Below are positions 22,318 through 31,078 of a stretch of DNA of 33,386 nt, piece after piece. Each line of letters begins with the position of its first letter. The stretch's first letter is position 1. This stretch comes from an uncultured Clostridia bacterium (GTDB lineage: Bacteria; Bacillota; Clostridia; Christensenellales; CAG-1252). Both the position numbers and the translations under genes were made by a program. Below the pieces are notes generated by a model that did not search any database, was not told the DNA's origin, and saw nothing but the letters and a program-made list of their open reading frames with translations. Location of the stretch: NCBI GenBank assembly GCA_945482995.1, contig CALYRM010000013.1, positions 1 to 33,386 on the forward strand, given 5' to 3'.

Positions 22318-23040
22318 GTGTGACTCTTAGAATGACATAATATGGATGAGATCATTCGACGTTGCTCAGGATGACATTTTTAATAACGAAAGCGGATGAG
22401 ATCCTTCGACGTTGCTACGCAACGCTTGAGGATGACAATATGACATGAATGTCTATCCGTATGCTTCGCAAAGAGTCGGTGCTTGTAGTGAGGTCCCTCG
22501 ACTAGGCTCGGGATGACAGCGGTGCTGTCAATTCACCCTCGAACAACGCTTAAGAATGACAAACAAGGATGAGATCCTTACGACTCCACTTAGTTCCGCT
22601 CAGGATGACAATATCCATGTAATGTCATGTCGACCGTAGTGGAGACATCTAGAATCAATAAAGCGGATAGGTCCCTCAACGATGCTCGGGATGACACACA
22701 AGGATGAGATCCTTACGACTCCACTTCGTTCCGCTCAGGATGACATTTTTAATAACGAAAGCGGATTAGATCCTCACGACTTCGTTGCACTCCGCTCAGG
22801 ATGACATTTGGATTAGATCCTTACGACTTCGCTACGCTACGCTCAGGATGACAATTTATATGGTCAGGATGACATTATAAGGATTAGATCCTTACAACTT
22901 CGCTACGCAACGCTTGAGGATGACATTTGGATGAGATTCCTCGACGTTGCTCGGAATGACAAACAAGGATGAGATTCTTCGACTACGTTGCACTACGCTC
23001 AGAATGACATTATGGTGTCAGTATCACGTTATGCTGTTGG
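22318..23040 (+). repeat. Largest R1/R3 repeat cluster, between hslU and hisS
   Basis: The 792-bp gap 22257-23048 is almost entirely repeat. It has about ten or more R1 units, an R3 unit (22450-22518, GGTCCC...GGGAT), a TGTCAATTCACC-type copy (22526-22561) and one reverse-oriented unit (22621-22647, ATGTC...GACAT). The last units show ATTCC/GGAAT (22930-22960) and ATTCT/AGAAT (22965-23010). Spacing is irregular. No ORF with a ribosome site and no transposase remnant are seen. Confidence 0.85.
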
Positions 23041-23048
23041 AGTGACAT

Positions 23049-24374
23049 TTAGAGAATATATTTTCTCATATCGAGTCCTGTGGACGTTACGTCTAAATGC
23101 TCGTCGACGTATGCTCTATCAACGGACACTACTATCGGATTACCACAAGCCTCAAATGCTATATCTTCCATTAACTTTTCGATAATTGCGTGAAGTCGTC
23201 TTGCGCCGATATTTTCTTTAATCTCGTTGTCCGAATAAGCAATCTCTGCAAGTCTATCGATACCGTCGGCAGTGAATTGAAGCGATACGCCGTCAACAGC
23301 CAAAAGTTCTGCATATAACTTGGTGATTGCGTTGTCGGTTTCGGTCAAAATCTTGATAAAATCTTCCTTTGTCAAACTTGTCAATTCGCATATTACGGGG
23401 AAACGTCCTTGCAATTCCGGAATTAAGTCTTTGACGTCTGCAACGTGGAATGCGCCTGCTGCAATAAACAGAATATAATCGGTTTTTATCATTCCGTATT
23501 TAGTATTTACAGTGCAACCTTCGACTATTGGCAAAATATCTCTTTGAACGCCCTCTCTTGATACGTCGGGTCCGCCGTGATTACCTGTTGCTGCGGCTAT
23601 TTTATCGATTTCATCGATAAAAATAATACCATCTTGTTCTGCACGCTTTAACGCTTCTTGATTAATGCCGTCCATATCAACTAGACCTTCGCTAATTTCG
23701 TTGACGTAAAGTTCTATTGCGTCCTTGACGTACATTTCCTTGGTTTTAACTTTCTTGTTGCCGCCCATAATCGAGGACATCACAGTTGAAAAGTTGATTT
23801 CACTTGCAGCAGGATCGTTGGGGTTTATCTTGACCGGCTTTTCTTTTTCGGTGATTGTAAATTCGACCTTTAATCTATCAAGTTTGCCCTCTTTTAATTC
23901 TTGCTCTAGTTCGGCTTTTATTTGAGTGTCGGGAGTGTCTTTCATAACCTGTTTTTTGATAGGCATTAAAACCTTTGCGACATTTTCTATAGCCATATCC
24001 AAAGCCTTTGGACGAACTTCTGCATATTTTTCTTCTTTAACGATACGAACAGATGCCTCGACAAGATCTCTTATCATGCTTTCAACGTCACGTCCAACGT
24101 AACCAACCTCGGTAAACTTGGTTGCTTCAACTTTGACAAAGGGCGCCTTTACCAATTTTGCTAGTCGTCTTGCAATTTCGGTTTTACCAACGCCTGTCGG
24201 TCCTTTCATAATGATATTTTTGGGAGTTATCTCGTCCTTTATCTCTTGTGGCAATTTGCTTCTTCTATAACGATTTCTAAGCGCAACTGCCACCATTCTT
24301 TTTGCTTCGGCTTGTCCGATGATATATTTATCTAATTGTTCTACAACTTCTCTTGGAGTTAAATTCGTTGACAT
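23049..24374 (-). CDS. hslU: ATP-dependent unfoldase HslU (ClpY)
   Basis: An AAA+ ring that unfolds substrates for the HslV peptidase. The ATG at 24374 (441 aa) was chosen because AGGAGG lies six bases upstream inside the end of hslV; a longer in-frame start at 24389 is less likely. It has YIIGQAEAK (17-25), Walker A GPTGVGKT (58-65), pore loop GYVGRD (91-96), an I-domain (about 105-240) and Walker B IFIDEIDK (251-258). The C-terminal YIL tail is the piece that docks into HslV. In B. subtilis codY follows; here a repeat cluster does. Confidence 0.97.
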   Translation of the reverse strand: MSTNLTPREVVEQLDKYIIGQAEAKRMVAVALRNRYRRSKLPQEIKDEITPKNIIMKGPTGVGKTEIARRLAKLVKAPFVKVEATKFTEVGYVGRDVESMIRDLVEASVRIVKEEKYAEVRPKALDMAIENVAKVLMPIKKQVMKDTPDTQIKAELEQELKEGKLDRLKVEFTITEKEKPVKINPNDPAASEINFSTVMSSIMGGNKKVKTKEMYVKDAIELYVNEISEGLVDMDGINQEALKRAEQDGIIFIDEIDKIAAATGNHGGPDVSREGVQRDILPIVEGCTVNTKYGMIKTDYILFIAAGAFHVADVKDLIPELQGRFPVICELTSLTKEDFIKILTETDNAITKLYAELLAVDGVSLQFTADGIDRLAEIAYSDNEIKENIGARRLHAIIEKLMEDIAFEACGNPIVVSVDRAYVDEHLDVTSTGLDMRKYIL

Positions 24375-24375
24375 A

Positions 24376-24915
24376 TTACACCTCCTCAACGGTTAGGTTA
24401 CCGTTTGTGAAAATACAGATATCTCCTGCGATTTTCATAGCTTTTCTTGCAATCATCTCAGCAGTATAGCCTTCAATATCGTATAACGCTCTTGCTGCGG
24501 CTAGTGCAAAGTTTCCACCCGAACCAATAGCACAAACACCATCCTCGGGATCGATTACGTCTCCGTTTCCCGATATAATCAACAGATTATCTTTATCTGC
24601 GGCAATTAACATTGCCTCTAATTTTCTTTGTCTATCGCTCCGCCATAGCTCGGTCAATTCCACCGCTGCTCTCATAAGGTTTCCCGAATACTTTTGTAAC
24701 ATTTTTTCAAATTTTTCACTTAGTGAAAAGGCGTCGGCAACACTGCCTGCAAAACCAACTACGACTTTACCGCCGTAGATACGCTTAACCTTTTTAGCAT
24801 TGCCCTTAAAAACAACGCTTTCACCCATAGTAACTTGACCGTCGCCTGCTACTACCGTTACTCCGTCTTTTTTAACGGCACATATTGTCGTACTGTGAAA
24901 CTCTATATTACTCAT
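24376..24915 (-). CDS. hslV: HslV (ClpQ/CodW) peptidase subunit
   Basis: A proteasome-like threonine peptidase paired with HslU. The ATG at 24915 was chosen because AGGAGG lies five bases upstream; the frame is open to 24981 but that part runs into repeat DNA. The 179-aa protein carries an eight-residue leader before TT (9-10), as in the Bacillus form. Thr9 is the expected nucleophile after processing. GDGQVTMG (24-31) and GFAGSVADAF (54-63) are visible. hslU follows after one base. Confidence 0.96.
   Translation of the reverse strand: MSNIEFHSTTICAVKKDGVTVVAGDGQVTMGESVVFKGNAKKVKRIYGGKVVVGFAGSVADAFSLSEKFEKMLQKYSGNLMRAAVELTELWRSDRQRKLEAMLIAADKDNLLIISGNGDVIDPEDGVCAIGSGGNFALAAARALYDIEGYTAEMIARKAMKIAGDICIFTNGNLTVEEV
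24381..24386 (-). promoter_or_regulatory. Ribosome binding site deciding the hslU start
   Basis: AGGAGG within the last codons of hslV, six bases before the ATG at 24374. It supports the shorter hslU start. Confidence 0.8.
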
Positions 24916-24936
24916 AATAACCTCCTCATAATATAA

Positions 24937-25061
24937 TACAATCACGCAGTCCACAACCCGCTGATGTGCGGATTTCATCACATAGTGATTTCATCCACGT
25001 AAGTGGATTTCATCTGCCCTTTAGGACAGATTTCATTGTTTGATAGCGTGGCTTCAAACAT
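24937..25061 (+). repeat. Hairpin-chain element R2, copy D, filling the trmFO-hslV gap
   Basis: The most diverged copy. M1 is CCGC-TGATGT-GCGG, M2 is ATCAC-ATA-GTGAT, and M3 is ATCCAC-GTAA-GTGGAT, with a longer and different stem. M4 is ATCTG...CAGAT with one mismatch. M5 is TGTTTGA...TCAAACA (25037-25060). The TTC linkers are kept. It ends at 25061, the base next to the trmFO stop codon, and begins about ten bases from the hslV ribosome site. Confidence 0.8.
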
Positions 25062-26387
25062 TTAAAGCACAAATTCCTTGTACTTTAACATGTGTTCTAC
25101 CGCACGTATACCATATGCGGTTTTTCTTTCTTTTTTATCTCGAATACCCTCAATCGGCGGTAATAACCCGAAATTGGCATTCATTGGTTGTAATTGTTCG
25201 ATTGCCGGATTAGTTATGTACCTAACGAGCGAACCGATTATTGTATATTCGTCGGGGATGTCAAAAGTCTCGCCTTTTAATTTCTTTGCTAGTGATAAGC
25301 CTGCAATAAGTCCGCTCATTGCGCTTTCCATATATCCCTCAACTCCCGATAGTTGCCCTGCAACATATACAAGCGGATATTTTTTAAGCGAAAAATCGCT
25401 ATTTAAGATTTTTGGAGCGTTTACGTATGAGTTACGGTGCATAACTCCATATCTTAAAAATTCCGCTTTTTCAAGTCCCGGAATCAATCCGAATACTCGC
25501 TTTTGCTCGGGGAAAAGCAAATTTGTTTGGAAACCAACTATATTGTAGGCGTTTCCTTGCAAATTTTCTTTGCGTAGTTGAACTACAGCATAAAACTTTC
25601 TGCCATCGGGTGCATCCAAGCCAACCGGGCGAAGTGGACCAAACCTGATTGCATCTACTCCCCTTTTTGCCATAACCTCAACAGGCATACAGTTTTCATA
25701 GAATTCAGCGTCAATCAACTTATCAACGACGACTTCGGCATTGATTAATTCATTGTAGAATCTTTGGTATTCTTCCTTGTTCATTCCACAATTGAGGTAA
25801 TCGCCACCTTTGCCGTAGCGTGCGCCAAAGTACGCCTTGTTGTAATCAATGCTATCTGCCGACACGATAGGCGCAACAGCGTCACAAAAATGAAGATTGT
25901 CGGAACCGCCTATTTCTTGAAGTATGTCGCTTATCGCTTTGCTACACAAGGGTCCGCAAGCAATTACTGTCGGCGTGTTAAAATCAATATCCTTTACTTC
26001 TTCTCTAATCAAAGTAAAATTAGGATTTGCAAACAACGCTTCTTCGACTTTCAGTGACAAAACGTCTCTATCTACTGCAAGCGCTCCGCCGGCAGGCACT
26101 TTTGCGATTTCCGCGCATTTCAAAATAAGACTATCTAAAAGTCTCATTTCTGCTTTTAGCGTACCCGAAGCGGTATCGGGTAAATCGGATTTTAGGCTAT
26201 TAGAGCATACAAGTTCCGCTAGTTTATCCGTTTTATGCGCTCCCGTGGTGTTTTTAGGGCGCATTTCGTACATGATAACCTTGAAACCTTGCTTCAATAG
26301 TGCCCAAGCGCACTCAACGCCTGCCAAGCCACCGCCTATTATTTTTACTGTGCCTCTATCGTTTCCTTGTGTGAACATTTTGTACAT
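25062..26387 (-). CDS. trmFO: Folate/FAD-dependent tRNA (U54-C5) methyltransferase TrmFO
   Basis: Makes ribothymidine at position 54 of tRNA using methylene-tetrahydrofolate and FAD. The protein has the FAD-binding GGGLAG (18-23) and EMRPKNTTGAHKT (41-53), and the two functional cysteines C61 in LVCSNSLKS and C233 in YENCMPVE. QPMNANFGLLPP lies near the C-terminus. The start is uncertain: ATG at 26387 or 26378, both inside the end of topA and both without a good ribosome site. Homologues usually begin closer to VKIIGGG. Overlap with topA suggests coupled translation. Confidence 0.94.
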   Translation of the reverse strand: MYKMFTQGNDRGTVKIIGGGLAGVECAWALLKQGFKVIMYEMRPKNTTGAHKTDKLAELVCSNSLKSDLPDTASGTLKAEMRLLDSLILKCAEIAKVPAGGALAVDRDVLSLKVEEALFANPNFTLIREEVKDIDFNTPTVIACGPLCSKAISDILQEIGGSDNLHFCDAVAPIVSADSIDYNKAYFGARYGKGGDYLNCGMNKEEYQRFYNELINAEVVVDKLIDAEFYENCMPVEVMAKRGVDAIRFGPLRPVGLDAPDGRKFYAVVQLRKENLQGNAYNIVGFQTNLLFPEQKRVFGLIPGLEKAEFLRYGVMHRNSYVNAPKILNSDFSLKKYPLVYVAGQLSGVEGYMESAMSGLIAGLSLAKKLKGETFDIPDEYTIIGSLVRYITNPAIEQLQPMNANFGLLPPIEGIRDKKERKTAYGIRAVEHMLKYKEFVL

Positions 26388-28426
26388 TTATAAGTCTTTT
26401 GACCTTTTATATTTAATACTTTCATTGTTGCGCCACATTCAGGACAGAAATATGGCGCCGGTAAATCCCAAGAAGCAAAGTCGCAAGCAGGGAATCCCGA
26501 ACAGCCATAGAATACCTTGCCCGTTCTCGAAACCTTTTTTACCACGTCTCGTTTACACTTAGGACAGCTGCCTACTACTTCAGCAGCTAAATTTCTTGTA
26601 TTCTTGCATTTTGGATAATTGGGACAAGCAAGGAATTTACCGTTTTTGCCGTCCTTGATAACCATAAACGCACCGCATTTTTCGCATTTAATATCGGTAA
26701 CTTCGTCGGGAAGTTTTATGTGTCCGCCATTAGACATTGCATTGCGAACGTTCTCCATAAATCTCGGGTAAAAGTCAGCGATGAGCTTTTGCCATTCCAA
26801 TTTACCCAAACTTATCTCGTCTAAGCCACTTTCCATTTTAGCCGTAAATTTTAAGTCTAAAATATCCGAGAAGTTTTTGTTGATTTCTTCAACAACGACT
26901 TCGCCTAGATTGGTTGCTACCATATACTTGCCGTCTTTTTCAAAGTATTCTCTCTTTGCTAAAACGTTGATAATCGAAGCATACGTGCTTGGTCTGCCGA
27001 TACCGTTATCTTCCATTGCTTTGATAAGTGAAGATTCGGTATATCTAAGCGGTGGCTTTGTGAATTTTTGTTCGTATTTATAGTCTATTCTATTAACTAC
27101 GTCGCCCTCTTCCAACGGTGATGATATATCGCCGCTTTCCTCGGATGTTTGCGGTTGCGCTTCCGAATAAACTGCGGTAAAGCCTGCAAATTTAAGCGCT
27201 CTTCCTTTCATATGGAATCCGTAATCCTTTCCGTTACTTCCGGCACCCCCGATTCTTACGTCAAGAGTGTTGTATTGCGCTTGAGTCATTTGGCTTGCTA
27301 CAAATCTATCATAGATAAGTTTGTAAATTTGATATAGATTTTTGGGGAGTATCTTACGAAGTGATTCGGGCGTTTTGTCAAGTGAAATCGGTCTGATTGC
27401 TTCGTGCGCGTCCTGTGCTTGATTGCTCGTTTTATAGTTATTTGCCGTTTTGGGCAGGTACTCGGGAGCATATTTCTTTGATATATACTCTCTTACTGCC
27501 TTTATCGCATCATCCGATACTCTTACCGAGTCGGTACGAATGTACGTTACCAATGCAACGTGTCCTTCGTTCCCAAGTTCTACGCCTTCGTACAACTGTT
27601 GCGCAACGTTCATTACTTGCGGTGCGGTCATAGAAAACTTTGAGGTTGCGTCTTGTTGCAAGGTAGACGTGGTGAAAGGTGGTTTAGGAGACTCATTCTT
27701 AACTTGCTTTTTAACGTTTGTTACCGTAAAAGGAGCATCCTTTAATGCGTCAAGAATTGCGTCAAGTTCTGCCTTACTCTTAATCTTAGATTTTTTTCCG
27801 TTTACGTCTTCAAAGTTTGCCTTGAATTGATCTGCTCCCTTTGAAAAAATTCCTTGCAAAGTCCAATACTCTTCGGGTTTGAAGTTTCTTATGTCCTTTT
27901 CTTTGTCTACAAGCATCTTCAATGCAGCCGATTGCACTCTTCCTGCGCTAAGTCCCGATTTGATTTTTTTGCTAATAATCGGGGAAATCTTGTAGCCCAC
28001 TATTCTATCAAGCACACGCCTTGCTTGCTGTGCGTTGACTAGATTTATATCGATTTTTCTCGGAGATTTAAGCGCATTATTAACTGCCTTTTGAGAAATT
28101 TCGTGAAATTCTATTCTTATTTTGTCATCAGGCAAACCTAATGCGTTTTGTAAGTGCCAGCTTATTGCCTCGCCTTCGCGGTCAGGGTCGGTTGCTAAAT
28201 AAACTTCACTTGACTTGGAAATATCATTTTTCAACATTTCCAAGGTCTTCTTTTTGTCATCATTAACTACATATTCGGGTTTGAAATTATTATTTATGTC
28301 AATTCCCAAACTTCTTTGAGGTAAATCGCAAACGTGACCGCCAGACGCTCTTACTCTGAAATCCTTGCCTAAGTATTTTTCAATCGTCTTGGCTTTTTTG
28401 GGAGATTCTACTATAACTAATTTCAT
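26345..28426 (-). CDS. topA: DNA topoisomerase I
   Basis: A type IA enzyme that relaxes negative supercoils. The ATG at 28426 (693 aa) lies eight bases after AAGGAG (28440-28435); a TTG one codon earlier is possible. It has the TOPRIM start KLVIVESPKKAKTIEKYLG (2-20), DPDREGEA (80-87), catalytic Y295 in TYIRTDS, and three C-terminal four-cysteine zinc modules, each CxxC...CxxxxxC or CxxC. The length is normal. It follows dprA by 23 bases and overlaps trmFO, as in other Bacillota. Confidence 0.97.
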   Translation of the reverse strand: MKLVIVESPKKAKTIEKYLGKDFRVRASGGHVCDLPQRSLGIDINNNFKPEYVVNDDKKKTLEMLKNDISKSSEVYLATDPDREGEAISWHLQNALGLPDDKIRIEFHEISQKAVNNALKSPRKIDINLVNAQQARRVLDRIVGYKISPIISKKIKSGLSAGRVQSAALKMLVDKEKDIRNFKPEEYWTLQGIFSKGADQFKANFEDVNGKKSKIKSKAELDAILDALKDAPFTVTNVKKQVKNESPKPPFTTSTLQQDATSKFSMTAPQVMNVAQQLYEGVELGNEGHVALVTYIRTDSVRVSDDAIKAVREYISKKYAPEYLPKTANNYKTSNQAQDAHEAIRPISLDKTPESLRKILPKNLYQIYKLIYDRFVASQMTQAQYNTLDVRIGGAGSNGKDYGFHMKGRALKFAGFTAVYSEAQPQTSEESGDISSPLEEGDVVNRIDYKYEQKFTKPPLRYTESSLIKAMEDNGIGRPSTYASIINVLAKREYFEKDGKYMVATNLGEVVVEEINKNFSDILDLKFTAKMESGLDEISLGKLEWQKLIADFYPRFMENVRNAMSNGGHIKLPDEVTDIKCEKCGAFMVIKDGKNGKFLACPNYPKCKNTRNLAAEVVGSCPKCKRDVVKKVSRTGKVFYGCSGFPACDFASWDLPAPYFCPECGATMKVLNIKGQKTYKCTKCSHKETIEAQ

Positions 28427-28449
28427 CAAATATTCTCCTTAAGTTGTTT

Positions 28450-29535
28450 TTATAGTCCAAAGAAATTACCGGGCAATCTCTTTACAATTCCCACTAGTTC
28501 CAATTTTAATAGTATCGTGTTAAGCTCGTTGACTTGAAGTTTGCACGCCGATAAAATCTGTTCAAAGTGAAGGTCGCCCTTGTCAAGAAGATTAATTATC
28601 ATTGCTTCTTCAATTGTCAACTGCTCGTTTGTTGTTTCCTTTGCGTCTAATTTTATGTTAAGCGCGGATAATACGTCATTCGGTTCGGTTACCATTGTGC
28701 CTTGAAGTTCCTTGATAAGTTTATTACAGCCTGCGCTTTGCTTGTTGTATATGTTGCCGGGTACTACGAATAAATCTCTACCCTGTTCAATAGCATTGTT
28801 CGCAGTAATTAGGCTACCGCTAGGAACTCCTGCTTCCGAGATAAATACCGCCCTCGATAGTCCGCTGATTATACGGTTACGCTCGGTGAAGGTATATTGT
28901 TTGACGCCTGTACCCAAAGGATATTCGGTTACGACCAAGCCTTTATCTACAATACGCGCAAATAAGTCTTTATTTTCGCTTGGATATATCTTATCCAAGC
29001 CACAAGGACTTACAGCGATTGTTTTACCCGAAGAGGCAAGCACCGTTCTATGCGCAGTGGAGTCAACCCCTCTTGCAAGTCCGCTTACGACAGTTAGCCC
29101 CGCATCGACAAAACTCTTACAAAAGTTCTCGGTTACGTCAAGTCCGTATCTTGACATATTTCTTGTGCCGACAACGCCTATACAATCTGCTTTTAATAGA
29201 GAAACGTCGCCTAAACAATATAGCACAATTGGCGGTAAATACAATTCTCTTAACTTGTCCGGATATTCTTCGCTTGCAATCGTAACGATTTGTATGCCTA
29301 GTCTTGAATTATCGCCGATAAATTTATCGATAAGATCTATATCGTGATACTCAATAAGGTTACTATAATATTTTTCGCCATGAGCACCTACAATATACTC
29401 TTTATGCTTTTCAATATTTTGAAATAGCAATGCAACGTTATCCTCAAGCTCCATTAGATTTAATCTTCGCTTTCCTACCGTTCTATCCGCTAGTGATAAC
29501 CAAATATAAGCCTTTTCTTCTAGTGTAAAACTCAT
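28450..29535 (-). CDS. dprA: DNA-processing protein DprA
   Basis: Loads RecA on incoming single-stranded DNA during transformation. The ATG at 29535 was chosen since it overlaps the comM stop as TAATG and has GGAG just upstream; a TTG at 29544 also fits the frame. The 361-aa protein has an N-terminal helical domain (1-80), Rossmann fold VGTRNMSRYG (122-131), GLARGVD (152-158), ERNRIISGLS (218-227), SGSLITA (239-245) and a C-terminal winged-helix domain (about 303-361). No comEC or comEA is in view, so competence itself is not shown. Confidence 0.96.
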   Translation of the reverse strand: MSFTLEEKAYIWLSLADRTVGKRRLNLMELEDNVALLFQNIEKHKEYIVGAHGEKYYSNLIEYHDIDLIDKFIGDNSRLGIQIVTIASEEYPDKLRELYLPPIVLYCLGDVSLLKADCIGVVGTRNMSRYGLDVTENFCKSFVDAGLTVVSGLARGVDSTAHRTVLASSGKTIAVSPCGLDKIYPSENKDLFARIVDKGLVVTEYPLGTGVKQYTFTERNRIISGLSRAVFISEAGVPSGSLITANNAIEQGRDLFVVPGNIYNKQSAGCNKLIKELQGTMVTEPNDVLSALNIKLDAKETTNEQLTIEEAMIINLLDKGDLHFEQILSACKLQVNELNTILLKLELVGIVKRLPGNFFGL

Positions 29536-31076
29536 TATCTCCAATACTTCCTATCAAGCGATCTATATTGAATAGCCTCTGCAATATGCTCGGTTTGAAT
29601 ATTCTCGCAACCCTCTATATCCGCTATTGTTCTTGCAACTCTTAATATTCTATAACTTGCTCTTGCCGATAAGCCCAGTTTCACAAAGGCTATTTCGATA
29701 AGCGCTTGGCTTTCCTTGTCTATCTTACAAAACTTTTGTATATCCGCATTTGACATTTCCGCATTGGTATGTATACCCTTAGCGTTGTCCTTAAAGCGTT
29801 CTTGTTCAATTTCACGCACCCGTTTTACCCTTTCTCTGATTGCGCTTGACGGTTCGGACGGAGCCTCTTCTGCAAATTCTTCATAACTTATGCTGTCAAC
29901 CTCAACTTGAATATCTATTCTATCCAAGAGTGGCCCGGACAACTTTCCTATGTAATTACGAATTTGTTGTGGAGTGCAAGTACATTCCTTATTTCTCGAA
30001 CCAAAGTTGCCACAAGGACAAGGATTCATACTGCCGACTAACATAAATCTTGCAGGATAATCAACGGTTTGCATTACCCTTGAAACAGTGACTTTGCCAT
30101 CTTCCATTGGTTGGCGCAAGGCTTCAAGCGCCTTTCGGCTATACTCGGGAACTTCGTCTAAGAACAACACGCCGTAGTGTGCCAAACTGACTTCGCCGGG
30201 CTTTGCCTTACGATCTCCACCGATTAATGCAGGTAACGTAACCGAATGGTGGGGCGTTCTAAACGGTCTTGTCTTGACTATTCCGTTTGTAGCGTCCAAA
30301 AGTCCTGCAACCGAATGTATCTTTGTAACCTCAACAGCTTCTTCAAAACTCAACTCGGGCATTATGGTTAGCACACATTTTGCAAGCATTGTTTTACCTG
30401 CGCCGGGAGCTCCTACCATAAGTACGTTATGTCCGCCGGCAACTGCGATTTCCAACGCTCTTTTAGCTGTCGTTTGACCTTTAACCTCGGAAAAATCGAT
30501 GCCATATTTTGTTGTTGCCGTTGTATCGGCATCAAACTTGACGATTTCAAGCGGTTCGATAGGATTATTGCCCGAGATATGATCGACAACTTCTTTTAGG
30601 TTCCTTGCGGCGTACACCTCAAGACCCTCGACATAGCATGCTTCATTCCTATTTTCATATGGAATGATAAACTTTTTAAAGCCCTCTTGCACTCCTGATA
30701 TTAGTATCGCCATTAGCCCACTTATTCTTCGTAGCGAGCCGTCTAAGGATAACTCGCCTAAAAAGACGTAATCTTGCGTAGCCTTATAGTCGGTTTGCTC
30801 TGAGGCTGAAAGTATACCAATAGCAATTGGTAAATCGAAAATCGAGCCTTCCTTTCGCGTTTCGGCAGGAGCAAAGTTGATTGTCAATCGCTTTATCGGA
30901 TATTCATATTCCGAATTGACGATTGCCGATCTAACCCTATCCTTTGACTCTTTGACTACAGCGTCGGGCAATCCTACCATTTCAAGCGAGGGAACGCCAC
31001 CTGTAATGTCTACTTCAATATCTACGGCATAACCCTCTAAGCCTTTTAGTGCATAGCTTTTTGTTTTTGTAAGCAT
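29535..31076 (-). CDS. comM: ComM/YifB family Mg-chelatase-like AAA+ ATPase
   Basis: In other bacteria ComM is a hexameric helicase promoting branch migration during integration of transforming DNA. The 513-aa protein has an N-terminal ChlI-like domain with GLPDAVVKESKDRVRSA (35-51), Walker A GAPGAGKT (222-229), TPHHS (274-278), Walker B LFLDE (304-308), NPCPCG (351-356) and a C-terminal ARASYRILRVARTIAD region. It starts two bases after the membrane protein gene and overlaps dprA. The comM-dprA pairing fits a role in handling imported DNA. Confidence 0.94.
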   Translation of the reverse strand: MLTKTKSYALKGLEGYAVDIEVDITGGVPSLEMVGLPDAVVKESKDRVRSAIVNSEYEYPIKRLTINFAPAETRKEGSIFDLPIAIGILSASEQTDYKATQDYVFLGELSLDGSLRRISGLMAILISGVQEGFKKFIIPYENRNEACYVEGLEVYAARNLKEVVDHISGNNPIEPLEIVKFDADTTATTKYGIDFSEVKGQTTAKRALEIAVAGGHNVLMVGAPGAGKTMLAKCVLTIMPELSFEEAVEVTKIHSVAGLLDATNGIVKTRPFRTPHHSVTLPALIGGDRKAKPGEVSLAHYGVLFLDEVPEYSRKALEALRQPMEDGKVTVSRVMQTVDYPARFMLVGSMNPCPCGNFGSRNKECTCTPQQIRNYIGKLSGPLLDRIDIQVEVDSISYEEFAEEAPSEPSSAIRERVKRVREIEQERFKDNAKGIHTNAEMSNADIQKFCKIDKESQALIEIAFVKLGLSARASYRILRVARTIADIEGCENIQTEHIAEAIQYRSLDRKYWR

Positions 31077-31078
31077 AC

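Noticed and set aside
22257-22320. T-box riboswitch upstream of hisS-aspS
   Set aside because: The conserved T-box sequence is not visible on the minus strand; the short leader runs straight into repeats.
22318-23040. Possible CRISPR array, because of many short repeats
   Set aside because: Unit length and spacing vary, units carry internal palindromes with changed stems, there are no uniform spacers and no cas genes in the window.
16295-23048. tRNA or other stable RNA genes in the long gaps
   Set aside because: No cloverleaf-like sequence with a T-loop GTTCRA motif was seen in these gaps by eye; the hairpins present belong to the repeats. A tRNAscan or Infernal run would settle it.
24916-24981. 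N-terminal extension of hslV
   Set aside because: A strong AGGAGG lies five bases before the ATG at 24915, and the extension runs into hairpin-chain DNA.
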